Positions 11,023 to 22,160 of a stretch of 64,000 nucleotides of DNA are shown in pieces (position 1 is the stretch's first letter; each line of letters opens with the position of its first letter). A program made the position numbers and the translations under genes. Source of the DNA: Welwitschia mirabilis. Its lineage: Eukaryota; Gnetophyta; Gnetopsida; Welwitschiales. The stretch covers positions 19,319,213 to 19,383,212 of the forward strand of contig JBOZIK010000001.1 in assembly GCA_051453625.1 (NCBI GenBank). Direction: 5' to 3'. The notes under the pieces are model-generated. The model was given only the letters and a program-made list of their open reading frames with translations, was not told the origin of the DNA and did not search any database.

Positions 11023-11880
11023 CTACTAATTGGTCTAGATTGGCAAGTAATTGCCAAATAAGTGGCAAAGTCATGTGAAATAAAAAGTATAGGGAAATGA
11101 TTTTTTTTTTTCCCAAAAGCAATTCCACTAAGACGTTATTCTACGCATACAATAGCATCTCAATAAACAATAACATTGACAACTAAAAAATATGATAATA
11201 TTGGACAACATGCAAATGATGCACACATTGATTTATCAATTTAACATTTTGGCAATATTATAATTATATAAGAATTTCAAAATAATGAATTATGTAATGC
11301 TTCAACACACTAACTCCACTAAATTATATTATTTATGTGTTCACAATACTTAGTAAAACAAAATGAGAAAAATTTAAAATGGAGAGTTTAAAGTTCAAAA
11401 GCTTTAAAATAGACATTTTTAATATTTAAGCCTTGGGAATGTTAGTTTTGCAAATATGATCAAGCAATTGACGAAACAATTTAAAAATCAACATTTAGTT
11501 TCATACTTTTATGGTTGACAAATGAATGAAATCTACAGATCTCTCATGGTTCTTGTTAAGTTCATTGCTAATCATTTTTGGAGTAGAAGCGCATTTTGAA
11601 TTATGAAAACAAAATGCATTTTCACCCCTTTTCCATGTCTAAAGCCTTTTTTCACAAGAAGCTAATTCGCTACTAGTCATTGGTTTTTTAAGATTAAAAA
11701 GATATTTAATCAAATCAGAGGGGGCTAATCCTATTAAAAATTTTATTGGAGTAGAGATTAATTGCCAAATTGAAGATTAATCACAAATTTTTGAAACATT
11801 GCACCTCTCTTTTTAATTTTATTTTACATATAATGTTTTACAATAGATAAAACAGAAAGTGAAAAGTAAATTAGAGCAAA
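11023..11880. other. AT-rich intron sequence, nothing recognised
   Basis: No coding or element feature was recognised. Confidence 0.35.
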
Positions 11881-12170
11881 GTTTAGGCTTCAATGTAAGT
11901 ATTTTCCATCTCGAAGACAAATCTATAGGTCATGAAGGCACAAAGGGTTGCATTGTTTGGATCTCCATTTGTCATGTTGCAGCTATCCCAACATGCTCTC
12001 TATAGAGGAGATGCTTCTTTGTTGCTCCGAACTTTGTTAATGCATTTGTAACATTTCTTTTAGTATGGATCTTTTCAACATCCACCATCTTCTATAATGT
12101 CTTTGATAAAATGAAATCTTAAATCTATGTGCTTATGCTTTTATGAGAAGTCGGATTTTTAGCTAAAGAA
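11881..12170 (-). pseudogene. Copia RNase H C-terminal fragment (minus strand)
   Basis: On the minus strand I read KHKHIDLRFHFIKDIIEDGG near 12150-12090. It matches the conserved Copia RNase H tail block (…TKHIDxRxHFIRDxVxxG…), followed by a remnant of the …TxxQLADxxTKxL… region with stops. It ends short of a recognisable polypurine tract. The upstream part would lie in the gap at 12286-13220. Confidence 0.5.
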
Positions 12171-12183
12171 GTTGCTTCCCCGG

Positions 12184-12245
12184 CACACACACACACATAC
12201 CCCCCCTCCTTTTCTTCTCCTTCTTTTTCCCTTCCCTCCCTCCTC
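12184..12245. repeat. AC microsatellite followed by a pyrimidine-rich tract
   Basis: (AC)7 at 12184-12197, then C and CT-rich sequence up to 12245, just before the 935-N gap. Low-complexity DNA probably caused the assembly break. Confidence 0.9.
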
Positions 12246-12285
12246 TATGTGTCTGTGAGTGAAATAGAAAAGGTAATTTTCATTG

Positions 12286-13220
12286 NNNNNNNNNNNNNNN
12301 NNNNNNNNNNNNNNNNNNNNNNNNNNNNNNNNNNNNNNNNNNNNNNNNNNNNNNNNNNNNNNNNNNNNNNNNNNNNNNNNNNNNNNNNNNNNNNNNNNNN
12401 NNNNNNNNNNNNNNNNNNNNNNNNNNNNNNNNNNNNNNNNNNNNNNNNNNNNNNNNNNNNNNNNNNNNNNNNNNNNNNNNNNNNNNNNNNNNNNNNNNNN
12501 NNNNNNNNNNNNNNNNNNNNNNNNNNNNNNNNNNNNNNNNNNNNNNNNNNNNNNNNNNNNNNNNNNNNNNNNNNNNNNNNNNNNNNNNNNNNNNNNNNNN
12601 NNNNNNNNNNNNNNNNNNNNNNNNNNNNNNNNNNNNNNNNNNNNNNNNNNNNNNNNNNNNNNNNNNNNNNNNNNNNNNNNNNNNNNNNNNNNNNNNNNNN
12701 NNNNNNNNNNNNNNNNNNNNNNNNNNNNNNNNNNNNNNNNNNNNNNNNNNNNNNNNNNNNNNNNNNNNNNNNNNNNNNNNNNNNNNNNNNNNNNNNNNNN
12801 NNNNNNNNNNNNNNNNNNNNNNNNNNNNNNNNNNNNNNNNNNNNNNNNNNNNNNNNNNNNNNNNNNNNNNNNNNNNNNNNNNNNNNNNNNNNNNNNNNNN
12901 NNNNNNNNNNNNNNNNNNNNNNNNNNNNNNNNNNNNNNNNNNNNNNNNNNNNNNNNNNNNNNNNNNNNNNNNNNNNNNNNNNNNNNNNNNNNNNNNNNNN
13001 NNNNNNNNNNNNNNNNNNNNNNNNNNNNNNNNNNNNNNNNNNNNNNNNNNNNNNNNNNNNNNNNNNNNNNNNNNNNNNNNNNNNNNNNNNNNNNNNNNNN
13101 NNNNNNNNNNNNNNNNNNNNNNNNNNNNNNNNNNNNNNNNNNNNNNNNNNNNNNNNNNNNNNNNNNNNNNNNNNNNNNNNNNNNNNNNNNNNNNNNNNNN
13201 NNNNNNNNNNNNNNNNNNNN
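12286..13220. other. assembly gap (935 N)
   Basis: Run of N. Its right edge is close to the start of the first unit of the tandem duplication at 13229, so a further unit could be hidden here. Long apparent ORFs across it are artefacts. Confidence 0.99.
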
Positions 13221-13228
13221 TATGTAAG

Positions 13229-13985
13229 TTAGTTGGTTCAACCTATATGGATTTCTCTTCCTACTATCCCACTTTTTCATGTAGTTGTTTTTCATCGTTC
13301 TCACTGTTTGTAGGAGTGTCATCCTTGCACGATTTTGATGTGAGGAGAACATTCTGCTTGTTTGCCTCATCTTAGACAATTACCTACTACAAGAGCTTCC
13401 TTTTGATAGGACCCAAGGTAAAGTCTTTCCATGCCAATATATCATTATCCAACTAAATTCTCCTTTGGTAAAGTGGCCAAACATGGCCTCCATATCCTAT
13501 TTTCCGCTTTTTAGAGGATGCAAGGGTGAATCACAATGGAAGAAAGAGATGGAATTCATTGATTCCGTCAAAATGCCGCTTCAAGCTAAAGTATTTCTTG
13601 ACCAAGATGGTCCAACTATCAAATGGCTTTGGGATATCCATTCGCTTGTAGCTTTGTCCTCTGTTGTGAAGGCTTCTTAAAGCAAGTTGAGCGAATGATT
13701 TGGCAATGGATGCACGTAGAGTTCCCTTGTTGAGTTCAATGCCCTAATGGTTAGTCCTTATAACCTCATTGACAACAGTGACTCTTACCACAATTGTATG
13801 CCCATTAACAACTAAATTGGATCCATACCACTTGTGAAAGAAGGCTTTGGAGATGTCTAGATCATGGTCTCTCAAGTAGATGTAGTATTCTCAACTTGCA
13901 ATAAAAAACCGCATTCCATGCTTATTCATTCTCAAGCAATGAAGAGAGGTCATATGCCATGCTTCTAAAAGTGCATCCCATGGTA
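13229..13985 (-). pseudogene. unidentified retroelement-like ORF, tandem copy 1
   Basis: The minus strand keeps a coherent reading frame with few stops from about 13985 down to 13400. Recognisable phrases are MRFFIASCEYYIYLRDHDLD, ISKAFFHKWYGSNLVVNGHT, SFAQLALRSLHNRGQSYKRM and DSWTILVKKYFSLKRHFDG. It is rich in aromatic and basic residues, with no zinc knuckle or catalytic motif. I do not recognise the family; a gag-like or mobile-element accessory protein is the likeliest class. A second copy lies 908-911 bp further right in the same orientation. Confidence 0.45.
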
Positions 13986-14136
13986 GAACTCAAGTTGGTG
14001 TTGAAGACCATCAATATCAACCTCGATTTTAACCATGACATCATTCTAGTCCCAATTAGTTAGAATTTCTAGATGAGTGAATAACTAGTTACAACAAAAA
14101 TGGTCTCTCCCAAAGTTTGGAAGGGGTTTCTTAGAG

Positions 14137-14896
14137 CTAGTTGGTTCAACCTTTATGGATTTCTGTTCCTACTATACAACTTCTTCCTATAGTTATTTTT
14201 CATCATCCTCATTGTTTGTAGGAGTGTCATGATTGCACTGTTTTGATGTGAGGAGACCATGTTTCTTCTCTTCCTCATCATTTGGGGGACCCTACTATAA
14301 GAGCTTCTTTTTGACAAGACCGAGGGGCATGTTTTGCCATGCTGTTATATCATTATCCAACTAAATTCTCTTATTGTAAAGGAGCCAAACATGGCCTTTG
14401 TATATTATTTCCACTTTTAAGAGCATGCAAGAGTGAATCAGTGTGGAAGAAAGGGAGATGGAATTCACTAATTTTGTCAAGATGCAGCTCCAAGCTAAAG
14501 TATTTCATGACCATCTAGGTCCAACTATCAAATATCTTTGAGGGATCCATTCGCTTGTAGCTTTGTCCTTTGTTGTGAAGGCTTCTTCTAGTAAGTTGAG
14601 CAAATTATTTGGCTAGGGATGCACATGGAGCTTCCCCCTTGAGTTCAATGCCCCAATGGTTAGTTGTTGTGACATCATAAACAACAATGACCTTCACCAC
14701 AATTATGTGCTCATTAACAACTAAATTGGATCCATCCTAGTTATGAAAGAAGGCTTTGGAGATGTCTAGATCATGGTCTTTCAAGTTGTAGATGTAGCTC
14801 TCCCAACTTGCGACAAAAACCGCATTCCATGCTTGCTCATTCTCAAGCAATGGAGAGTGGTCATATGACATGCTTCTAAGACTGCGTCTTGTGGTG
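14137..14896 (-). pseudogene. unidentified retroelement-like ORF, tandem copy 2
   Basis: Second copy of the sequence at 13229-13985, same orientation, about 80% alike by eye. Shared landmarks are TTGGTTCAACCT (13233 and 14141) and GCATTCCATGCTT (13911 and 14822). This copy has more stops and small indels, so its frame is broken throughout. A 151-bp spacer (13986-14136) separates the copies. The pair looks like a duplication inside an old element, not two separate insertions. Confidence 0.45.
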
Positions 14897-15465
14897 CCTT
14901 TTCTTGGAACATCAAGGATGTGCTACAGGCGTGTGACAATCGGGTTGTAGAGTTATGAGTGGTTGCGTCAAGGCATACTGGAGTGACATGGAGGTGTAGC
15001 TGGGATTGGGAGAAATTGCATTTTGATGGTCACATGATGTAAAATATTGTTTTGTTTTTATTCCAGGAGAACTCAAGAATCTACTAGGCCAAATCACTTC
15101 CTTGCAAGGTTCCACCAATGTCATATATTTGGTTATGGCTAGTGTTTAAATCGATGGTGTCAACTTAAAGTATCTCCCATGATGTGACATCTCATTGATG
15201 TGATTAACTTAAAGTACAAAAGTGGCCCTTTGAAAATATCTTCCAGTATGGTCAAATTAGGTCACATTAGTCACTATCATAGCAAATCATGTTTTTTGAA
15301 AATGTGGCACACGATCCTAGGAAGAGTACCTTCGGATTCCTAAAAACTTTTTAACGTTAGTTTAAAAGGGGCATCGGGGGTGCTTTTGGCAAACTTTCTT
15401 CTTTTAGTTCACATTTGACATTTTCGAGTCAAGTCCCTCTCAGTTTCTACACTTGAGTTCTCCAA
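14897..15465. other. unassigned sequence, possibly LTR/leader
   Basis: No domain was recognised. The stretch before 15466 (TTCGGATTCCTAAAAAC…, then a pyrimidine-rich leader) resembles the untranslated leader between an LTR and a gag start, but no LTR ends or primer-binding site are visible. Confidence 0.3.
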
Positions 15466-17480
15466 TGGCAAATCTTCCAAGTGACACTTCAATGAAGATG
15501 GGATCCTACTCAAGGTCTACAAAACAGAAAACATGCATTCCTCCTTCAAGTCTTACAAGTGAGTCCATCAACTCCTATTTTTGTTTTGAGTATTTGCATT
15601 TCTTGTATTCCTAAAATAGTTGAGGAACTCTNNNNNNNNNNACTCTATTAATAGAGTCCTACTGCCCTTCAGAATCCATTTTAATGACATCTACCTTTTT
15701 CCATCTTCTCAAATGGGTCAGAGGTTGTCACCTAGGCAAGAAAGGACATAGAAAATATGAAAACATAGATTACAGCTTTTTGTTTGAACATATTAAAGAG
15801 ATGCCACCTTGGATTGAACATTCATCACTCTGGTCTTGATGGACTCATCTTCTTCCATATATTTAAGACTTACTCTTCAACTCTGATAAAGGACATCATC
15901 ACAACATGGGACCTGATCTAGAGGAAGAGTTGGCTTTTAGTTGTCTTCAATTCAAAGTCACCTTGACCTATCCATTTCCAAATTCTTGTTTTTGTAGATG
16001 ATATTGGCGTAATCTTTGACCTCCCATCCAAGAAGCATAGTAATAGCCAACCTCTCTGCCTCTTTCCTAGTAAGAACCTTCTTGCTTTGCTTGAAGAGTA
16101 GAGAATCCCTAAGGTCTCCAGTGAAACCTTAAAGAGTGACAAAGTCATTTTAGTCTATCTTCTAAGAGAGCCAATGATGTCCATATGCCGTTGTGCTTGT
16201 TTTAGAATCCTCCTCCTTGATCAAAGAACCCATATTCCCCAAGCTATTTGTGAAGCCATGTGTGAGGTAGCCATGAATGGACTGAGATTTGCTTGGGCTA
16301 TGAGATTTACATGGTCTACATTGATAGGAGAAAAGGTAGCCGCTATCCTTACCCATTGCTAGAAGAATGACAAGGTGAGGTGTGTAGCCTCATCCTACAC
16401 CCGAGCCATGAGGGTGTGGTCTACAAGTAGGATAGAGAGTGAAGATGTCTTGGCTTTTCCGAGGGATGGGGAGGCTATCGTTTGGTCTTCTCCCTCCTTA
16501 GGAGCAGGGCTTTGCACCAAGAGGGTTAGGTCGGAGAAACTATCTCAAGAATGACGAAAGGAAGGAAGAGTGGGAGATTATGGAAGAGAAGATTGAGAGC
16601 TACATTGAGACCTTCCTCTCAAAGGGAAAGGAACCAACTTTGGCAAAGACTTCTTCATCCAAAGGAATGGGGAAGGAGAAGGAGGAAGGCTTGGATGAGG
16701 AGGACTTAGAACTCATCAAAGACTTATCAGCTAACCATCTTCATTTGATCTCTTGCTTTGCTCTTCTTCTTTGCTCTAATACCTTCTTCTTTTGTAGGAG
16801 GATAAGTCCTTAGCTCTTCTCGTGGTGGGAAGTCCTACCTTTCCATTGGAGGCTCTAGATGAAGAAAGTGAAACAATCCTTTCATTCCTTCTCCTTTTCT
16901 TCCTTTCTTTGATCTTGCATCATACTAGAATCCTTTTCCCTTTCAAAGGACAAAAGGAAAATAGTCTTCTTGGGTGAAGAGGAGGAACCTTAATATCAAG
17001 AAAATGTCCTCTCCTTGTGAGTGTCACGCTCTTCTCTTTTCTTATCCTCACTTTTGTTAATTTCCTTCTCTTACTGATGCACTGGGTAGTCTTCTTGCAG
17101 GGAGTGAGAGCTTTCCTCACTCCGTGGAGAGGGAGTTCTTTTCGAAGACAACCAAATATGCTTCCCTTTGGCTATCCCACTTGAGGAAGAAGTATGGGGG
17201 GAATAAGAGATAGACTGCCTACTAACTAGAAAATACCGTGTGAAAATGCTTGAGATGGACCATCAAGCTGAAGATGTAGAGAGGGAGGCAACAACCACCA
17301 GACATGAAGCTGAGATGCATAGGAATGCTACCAAGAACAAATCTCATTTCTCTAAGAGTCTAATCCTCTCGAGAGGTCTAAACTTTAAAAGAGGAGCTTA
17401 GTAAAACAAGAAAAGTAGCTAAGAGTCCAGACAGGCTCATAAAGAGACAAATGGAGAAGAAGATCATCCTTCCAGAGCTA
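15466..17480 (+). pseudogene. decayed unidentified + strand ORF region
   Basis: A series of + strand frames that look like one disrupted protein. It may start at an ATG near 15464-15468 (MANLPSDTSMKMGSYS). It continues around 16000-16360 with FDLPSKKHSNSQPLCLFPSK, MSICRCACFRILLLDQRTHI and GLRFAWAMRFTWSTLIGEKV. It then passes through a lysine/glutamate-rich segment at 16580-16740 (EEKIESYIETFLSKGKEP, EKEEGLDEEDLELIKDLSA) to a charged helical piece near 17250-17340. A hydrophobic middle domain followed by an acidic linker resembles first-ORF proteins of plant LTR elements, but no family match can be claimed. A 10-N gap lies at 15632-15641. Confidence 0.35.
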
Positions 17481-17810
17481 TTGTAGGTGCAAGTTCTGCC
17501 TATCTTTCTGGAGAGTTATGATTTGGTCTAACAAAATTTTTGAAGAAAAATCATGGCTATGACCATTTTGGCTAGGAATGAATCATATTTGTTATGGAAA
17601 GTATTTTTATGTGAAGGGCAAAGCTGGCAAATGAGCTCAAGATACTAGCCAAAATCATTAGAGAATTGGGGAAACTTCTTGCTATGGTGGCAAGAATTTG
17701 GACATACTCTAATGGAAGCTACTATTACATGAACATAGAGTTATCAAGATAGGTAGGTAGCAAATTTTCCTAAGGATGTATAGTATTATCTTAGGAAAAA
17801 AGTTCTTTCA
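17481..17810. other. unassigned sequence
   Basis: Nothing recognised between two decayed ORF regions. Confidence 0.35.
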
Positions 17811-18360
17811 AGGTTTGATTGTGATAAGGCTTCAAGACAAATTCCATTTTATATTAGAGCAATCCTACCCAAACAAGATCTCCAAGAGTGGCGACATGGT
17901 TATTCCTGGTTTTGGAATAGCTACAGGGCTGACGATACAGAATTAAAATTTTGGTCTTCTAAGCGTCAGATAATGTATCCCAATAACCATTGTCTCTGTG
18001 CCCAATTGACTTAACAATTTGGCTTCTCCACCCTTACTGTATCCAATCAATGCCTCTAGTTTATGGAGCCTTATCCTCTAAACCTATACCTTTCATTAGA
18101 AGTATGCATTTAAAATTTGATCACCCTAATAATTTAATTTTTGACAAAGATGTGCAAGGTGTAGGTTTAGCAAGAAGAATAAATAAAGAAGAGGTACCAG
18201 GCGAAGAGAGGCCTAAAAGGCTTGAAGGCAAAGGAAAACAAGGATTTGATGCATCATTCAAAGAAATGGATGATAGTATCTTGACGTCATTAATGCTAGC
18301 CAATCCAAATTGAAGGGACATTCAAACCCAAATGTTAAAAATTGGGTAAAAATATTAAAT
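17811..18360 (+). pseudogene. unidentified decayed ORF
   Basis: Two overlapping + strand frames that seem to be one protein with a frameshift near 18000. The first reads IPFYIRAILPKQDLQEWRHG and YRADDTELKFWSSKRQIMYP. The second (17990-18313, 107 codons) reads IPFIRSMHLKFDHPNNLIFD and ends in a charged tail (INKEEVPGEERPKRLEGKGK). It lies just left of an LTR at about 18640 and could be the 3' end of an older element. No family is recognised. Confidence 0.3.
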
Positions 18361-18639
18361 GAAAGCTTGAGGTATGATAGAAGATTTTGATCTGACAAAA
18401 CAAAAAGCAATAAGAAGACTTTGAGCCTGACAGAATACAAAATAATAATAGTGGTAGCGAATTCTGTTAAATAAAGAGGATGAATCACTTGATTGGAAAG
18501 GCCAATCACCTTGACCGATAGTGATGATGTCCACCTCAAATTGCACTATAATGCTCATCATTATGCCCATCATGCTAAGAAGAAACTCAAAAAGAAAATA
18601 AGTCTGTCTTAAAGATAGATGCATCCACATTGCAATTAT

Positions 18640-19117
18640 TAGTGAGGGTTAATGCTATCCACAGATGTGAAGATAGTGGAGCACCTACTTTTACTATTTA
18701 GATTAGGTATCTACTGTTACCTTTGTTACTGGGCATCTACCTTTTTGAGTGCGCTTACTTTACATTAGTATATTAGTAGGCATATTTTTTGTGGATGTGC
18801 GTACTTTACACTGTTAAGTAGGAATCTATTGTTGAGCTTGTTTTTGAGCCTATATAAGGAGATATCAGTTGTAAATAATCCAGAATTTCAGTGTGTTTGA
18901 TAATCGAATTTAGGGTTGTTTTAACACTTTGGGTGTACACTCTGTGTTTTCGACGTGTGTTTATAAAGCCTTTTTCATTCAGATGTTGAGTAGGGGTGAG
19001 TCACTTTGTCTCTTTGTGGGTTATTTAGAGCATTTGCTGAATTATATTAGGCTAGTTTGAGTGATAAATGAGATAGCCTGGATTCGTATTCGGTTTCAAA
19101 CCTCTCCTTGTTTCAAA
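18640..19117 (+). mobile_element. LTR with TATA box
   Basis: LTR inferred from position and features. A TATA-type promoter (CCTATATAAGGAG, about 18850) is followed by a sequence ending about 250 bases later next to a primer-binding site. The left edge is uncertain; similar AGTAGGMATCTA phrases recur at about 18705, 18730 and 18815. The following ORF at 19440-21230 belongs to it. Confidence 0.55.
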
Positions 19118-19190
19118 TGGTATCAGAGATAGCCTCAATCCTTGTTTCCGTCTCAAACTTGTCCCTCTTTCAAATGGTACTAGAGTCTAG
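19118..19190 (+). other. primer-binding site, duplicated
   Basis: TGGTATCAGAGAT at 19118 matches the initiator tRNA-Met primer-binding consensus (TGGTATCAGAGC). A degraded second copy, TGGTACTAGAGTC, follows at 19175 within a 57-bp imperfect duplication that includes the upstream CTTTCAAA phrase. Confidence 0.65.
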
Positions 19191-19439
19191 TTAAGGTCAG
19201 TTGGAGGTTGAAACTAGGTTCGTTGGTTTTTCAGCTTAAGTGGTTGATAGTGTGCTGCCTTAATGAGTAAAAGTTTGCGCATCTTTTAGTAAAAACTCTC
19301 ACTTTGATTGTTAGTTGTATTGCTGTGGCTGCTTTTACAAGAATAAAAGCTTGTGTGTTCAACATCCTATTATGTTGAAGGTGCTTGACTTGTTGCATTA
19401 GCACTTGCCTTCACGATTATCTTCTATCTTAGATTTTAG

Positions 19440-21230
19440 TGTTCCACTCTAACATTCATGGATGGATTTTCCTTGCTCCTTTTTTGAAAATGAAGCATCT
19501 ACTTCAGCAAATATTTTTTTATCAATGTCTGCTAGCAATAAGAACGTTATTCCTCTACATCAAATAGTAATGGAAAATCAATACTAGAATGAGAGTTAAG
19601 ACTGGTAAAATTGGATTTCTTGATGTAAAGAGAGAAGATCATTACAATATAGGCAAATTTGAAGCTAAATTCTTACAATCAATAAAATAATTAGAAGTTC
19701 ATTTGAATGTGGAAGGAAAAAGGATTATGCTAGTTTTAGTTTCGTTTATCTTTGAAGAAGACATAAAGAGATGGGAAAGCAAAGGGTACCATCGAATACA
19801 TATAGTCTAGCTTGATTTGGTAATTCATCCAAAATTTACTTATGAATTAAATGCCAAATACTTTTGTCTCTTTAATGGACATAGGGCAGTTAGAGTGGAA
19901 AGATGCTTTGATGTATCAATTTAGAAGCAAACTCAACAAAGATAATATCTGCTATGTATAACCAGACTATCAAATCAATCTTAGTGATGATTATGTGACT
20001 ACAACGCTTATGGTCTGTGTAGAAATAGTCTATAGTATGCTCTCAGGATCAATCCAGTGTAGCATAGGAGCTAGATGTATATTTTATGTTTCTTCGACAC
20101 TGTTTTTGAATAGCAAATTGCTAGATGGAGTGAGATTTCTAGCTGGTTCAAAGTCTTTGATAGAAATAGGAAAATCTGTAGATATTTCAAATTTCTATAC
20201 TAGTTACCTGTGCGTAGCTCAATATTTGGAAAATTAGGATGGGAAGGAAGAAAAGAAAAAAGCAGTATGGAATCCACTTAGGAAATTGTCAGATATAACA
20301 AGACCTGTGGCCAAGAGAACAATAGTTAATCTTGTTACTAATGAGTAAAATGTCGGCAAATTAAACTGTCCTTCGACTCAAAAAGTCATGTCGGGGAGAC
20401 ATGTCACCATTGTGTCGGCAATATGTCAGAGCAAAATGTCGGCAATTGTTTTTCTCAAAAAAAAATGCAAAGCTTATTAATTTTATGAGATGTGCAATCA
20501 CTCAATGCTCTACTAGCAGAAATGGATTTTTCATGGGAAAATTGTGATTTTTCCCTTCCCTATTTCTCGTTGTTCACTGGGGTGTTACACAGAAAATGGT
20601 TTTTTCGTGCCAGAAAACGGGTTGTAATGGTACTTGTGTGAGACATTTTGAAAAAGTCGGCAATATGTCAATGACATGTCGCAAAAGTCAGCATTGCCGA
20701 CATGTTGTTGACTTTTTTGAAATGTTGGTCGAAAATGTCAACCGACTTTGAGACATTAAGGGCAACATGTTGCCTTTTTTTGGTGACACGTCACCTTATT
20801 TTACTTGTTGCTTGTAGCAATCCTAGGAGAACAAGGCAAGACAGGAGTTGAAAAAGACACAAATAAATGTGCAGATATAAATACAACAAAAATCTGTGAA
20901 TAGGTTAATAGGGCGCCTATAAATGATAAAACTAAGCAAAGATGCTGAAAAGAAGGGAAACGAGAAAATGCCTAAATATCAATAACAAAGTTAAATTACA
21001 GAAAGGATTGTTAATGAAGAGATATTTTACAAAAACAAATCTCAAGCTTGGCCACTAAGAAAGAATATTGTTCAACAAATCATTCCACTGACTTCGAAGA
21101 AATACACGGATGAAATCAGATAGTTAAATTACATTATTTCATTGTCTGATCATGCTTTAATGCACGTTGATAACATAGACCAAACATTAGAGGATATAGA
21201 GGAAAATTAAGGGTATTAGTTGACACTATG
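19440..21230 (+). pseudogene. gag-position ORF of an unclassified LTR element, interrupted
   Basis: The region after the primer-binding site, where gag is expected. + strand phrases include KTGKIGFLDVKREDHYNIGK, FEAKFLQSIK, LNVEGKRIMLVLVSFIFEED and, at 19995-20235, LLDGVRFLAGSKSLIEIGKS. After 20235 the sequence becomes lysine-rich. No CCHC zinc knuckle is visible. The frame is broken by several stops and by an inserted element at 20340-20803; coding-like sequence resumes at about 20813 and ends where minus-strand Gypsy sequence starts (about 21240). I do not recognise this gag. It could belong to a Copia or Gypsy lineage specific to this plant group. Confidence 0.4.
20340..20803. mobile_element. 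non-autonomous DNA transposon (hAT- or Mutator-like), palindrome-rich
   Basis: A 464-bp insertion with sharply different sequence, flanked by the near-duplicate 9-mers CTTGTTACT (20331-20339) and CTTGTTGCT (20804-20812). Its ends share a short inverted TAAAAT. Both subterminal regions are crowded with TGTCGGCAAT-type motifs in both orientations, a perfect palindrome GGCAACATGTTGCC (20761-20774) and a near-perfect one GGTGACACGTCACC (about 20782-20795). It has no ORF. An 8-9 bp target duplication with repeated subterminal motifs fits hAT (8 bp) or Mutator (9 bp) derivatives. It splits the gag-like ORF of the host element. Confidence 0.55.
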
Positions 21231-21239
21231 AAATAGAAA

Positions 21240-22160
21240 GGAAGAAATCAAACAAAAGGGATTAGAACTTCATAGGGAAAAGGTGCATCTTTTTTACCCT
21301 TAGGAGACCAGACAGATGGTGCATCTTCCTTCAAGAGTGCATGATGTGTGCCAATGCCACTATCTCTGCAAAACCTAGGATGCAATAGTGCCTCTTTCTT
21401 ACCCTTGTGAGACCACACAAAAGGTGCATCTTTCTTCAACAGTGCATGATGTATGCCACTATGTCTGCAAAACCTAGGATGAGCCTTCTCACAAAATTGA
21501 TTTTTCCCAACAATGAATGAAGTTCCTTGAGAGAAGTTGGCTCTAGATCTATGCCCATTTCTTAATTTAGAACAAGATGACCCAACAACTTGCTAGAAGA
21601 GACAACTATGATAGTCTTCTTTGGGTGGTTAAGGAGACTCCATACTTCTCGAAATGAAGAAAACATCTTGTGTAGATTTGCAACATGATCCAAACTCTTG
21701 TTTGGGTAGACTATGATATCATTCAAGTAGACAACCACTCATTTACTTGTGAGTCCCGTTAATGTGGATCCCATAGTCCTCTAAATGGTAGCTCTAGCAC
21801 TGATTGGGCCAAAAGGCATTCTCTAGGAAAGAGAACATCTGAGCACCAATTACCTCGTTTAGGATCTCATCTAATAGTTGGTGTGATGTAGTTGTAGTTG
21901 ATAGAAATCTTGTTTAGATTCTTAATGTCCACACACAATTGAATCTCTTGACTCTTATTTCTAACTAGGACTAAATTAGCTACCTAAGTGGTGTGTTGGC
22001 CAGGATAGACGATTCTTGCCTGCAAACGCTTATGAACTTTTCTTAATCAATGACGCTAGAACTGGATTGACTGTCCTCTGCCATTGATGAAAAGGCTTGG
22101 TACCTTCCTTGAGTGGGATTGTGTAAGTAAGGATGTTGGGGTCATACCTCTTTAAATGTT
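21240..22160 (-). pseudogene. Ty3/Gypsy reverse transcriptase and RNase H hinge (minus strand)
   Basis: On the minus strand the fingers-palm sequence is clear: a RMPFGPISARAT segment near 21820, the catalytic block VVYLNDIIVY near 21730, then SLNHPKKTI and KLLGHLVLN. These are the standard landmarks of Ty3/Gypsy reverse transcriptase, which copies the element RNA into DNA. The catalytic YxDD motif reads YLND, so the first aspartate is lost. Farther on, the start of the RNase H/linker region (ALLKKDAPFVW) is duplicated in tandem at 21320-21480. Frameshifts and stops occur throughout. The rest of RNase H and the integrase are absent; the fragment ends at about 21240 against the gag-like ORF of another element. 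Confidence 0.75.

Noticed and set aside
17811-21230. Integrated pararetrovirus (caulimovirid) sequence
   Set aside because: Considered because the ORFs are unfamiliar. There is an LTR with a primer-binding site, no movement-protein or coat-protein motif and no viral RT nearby; an LTR element explains it better.
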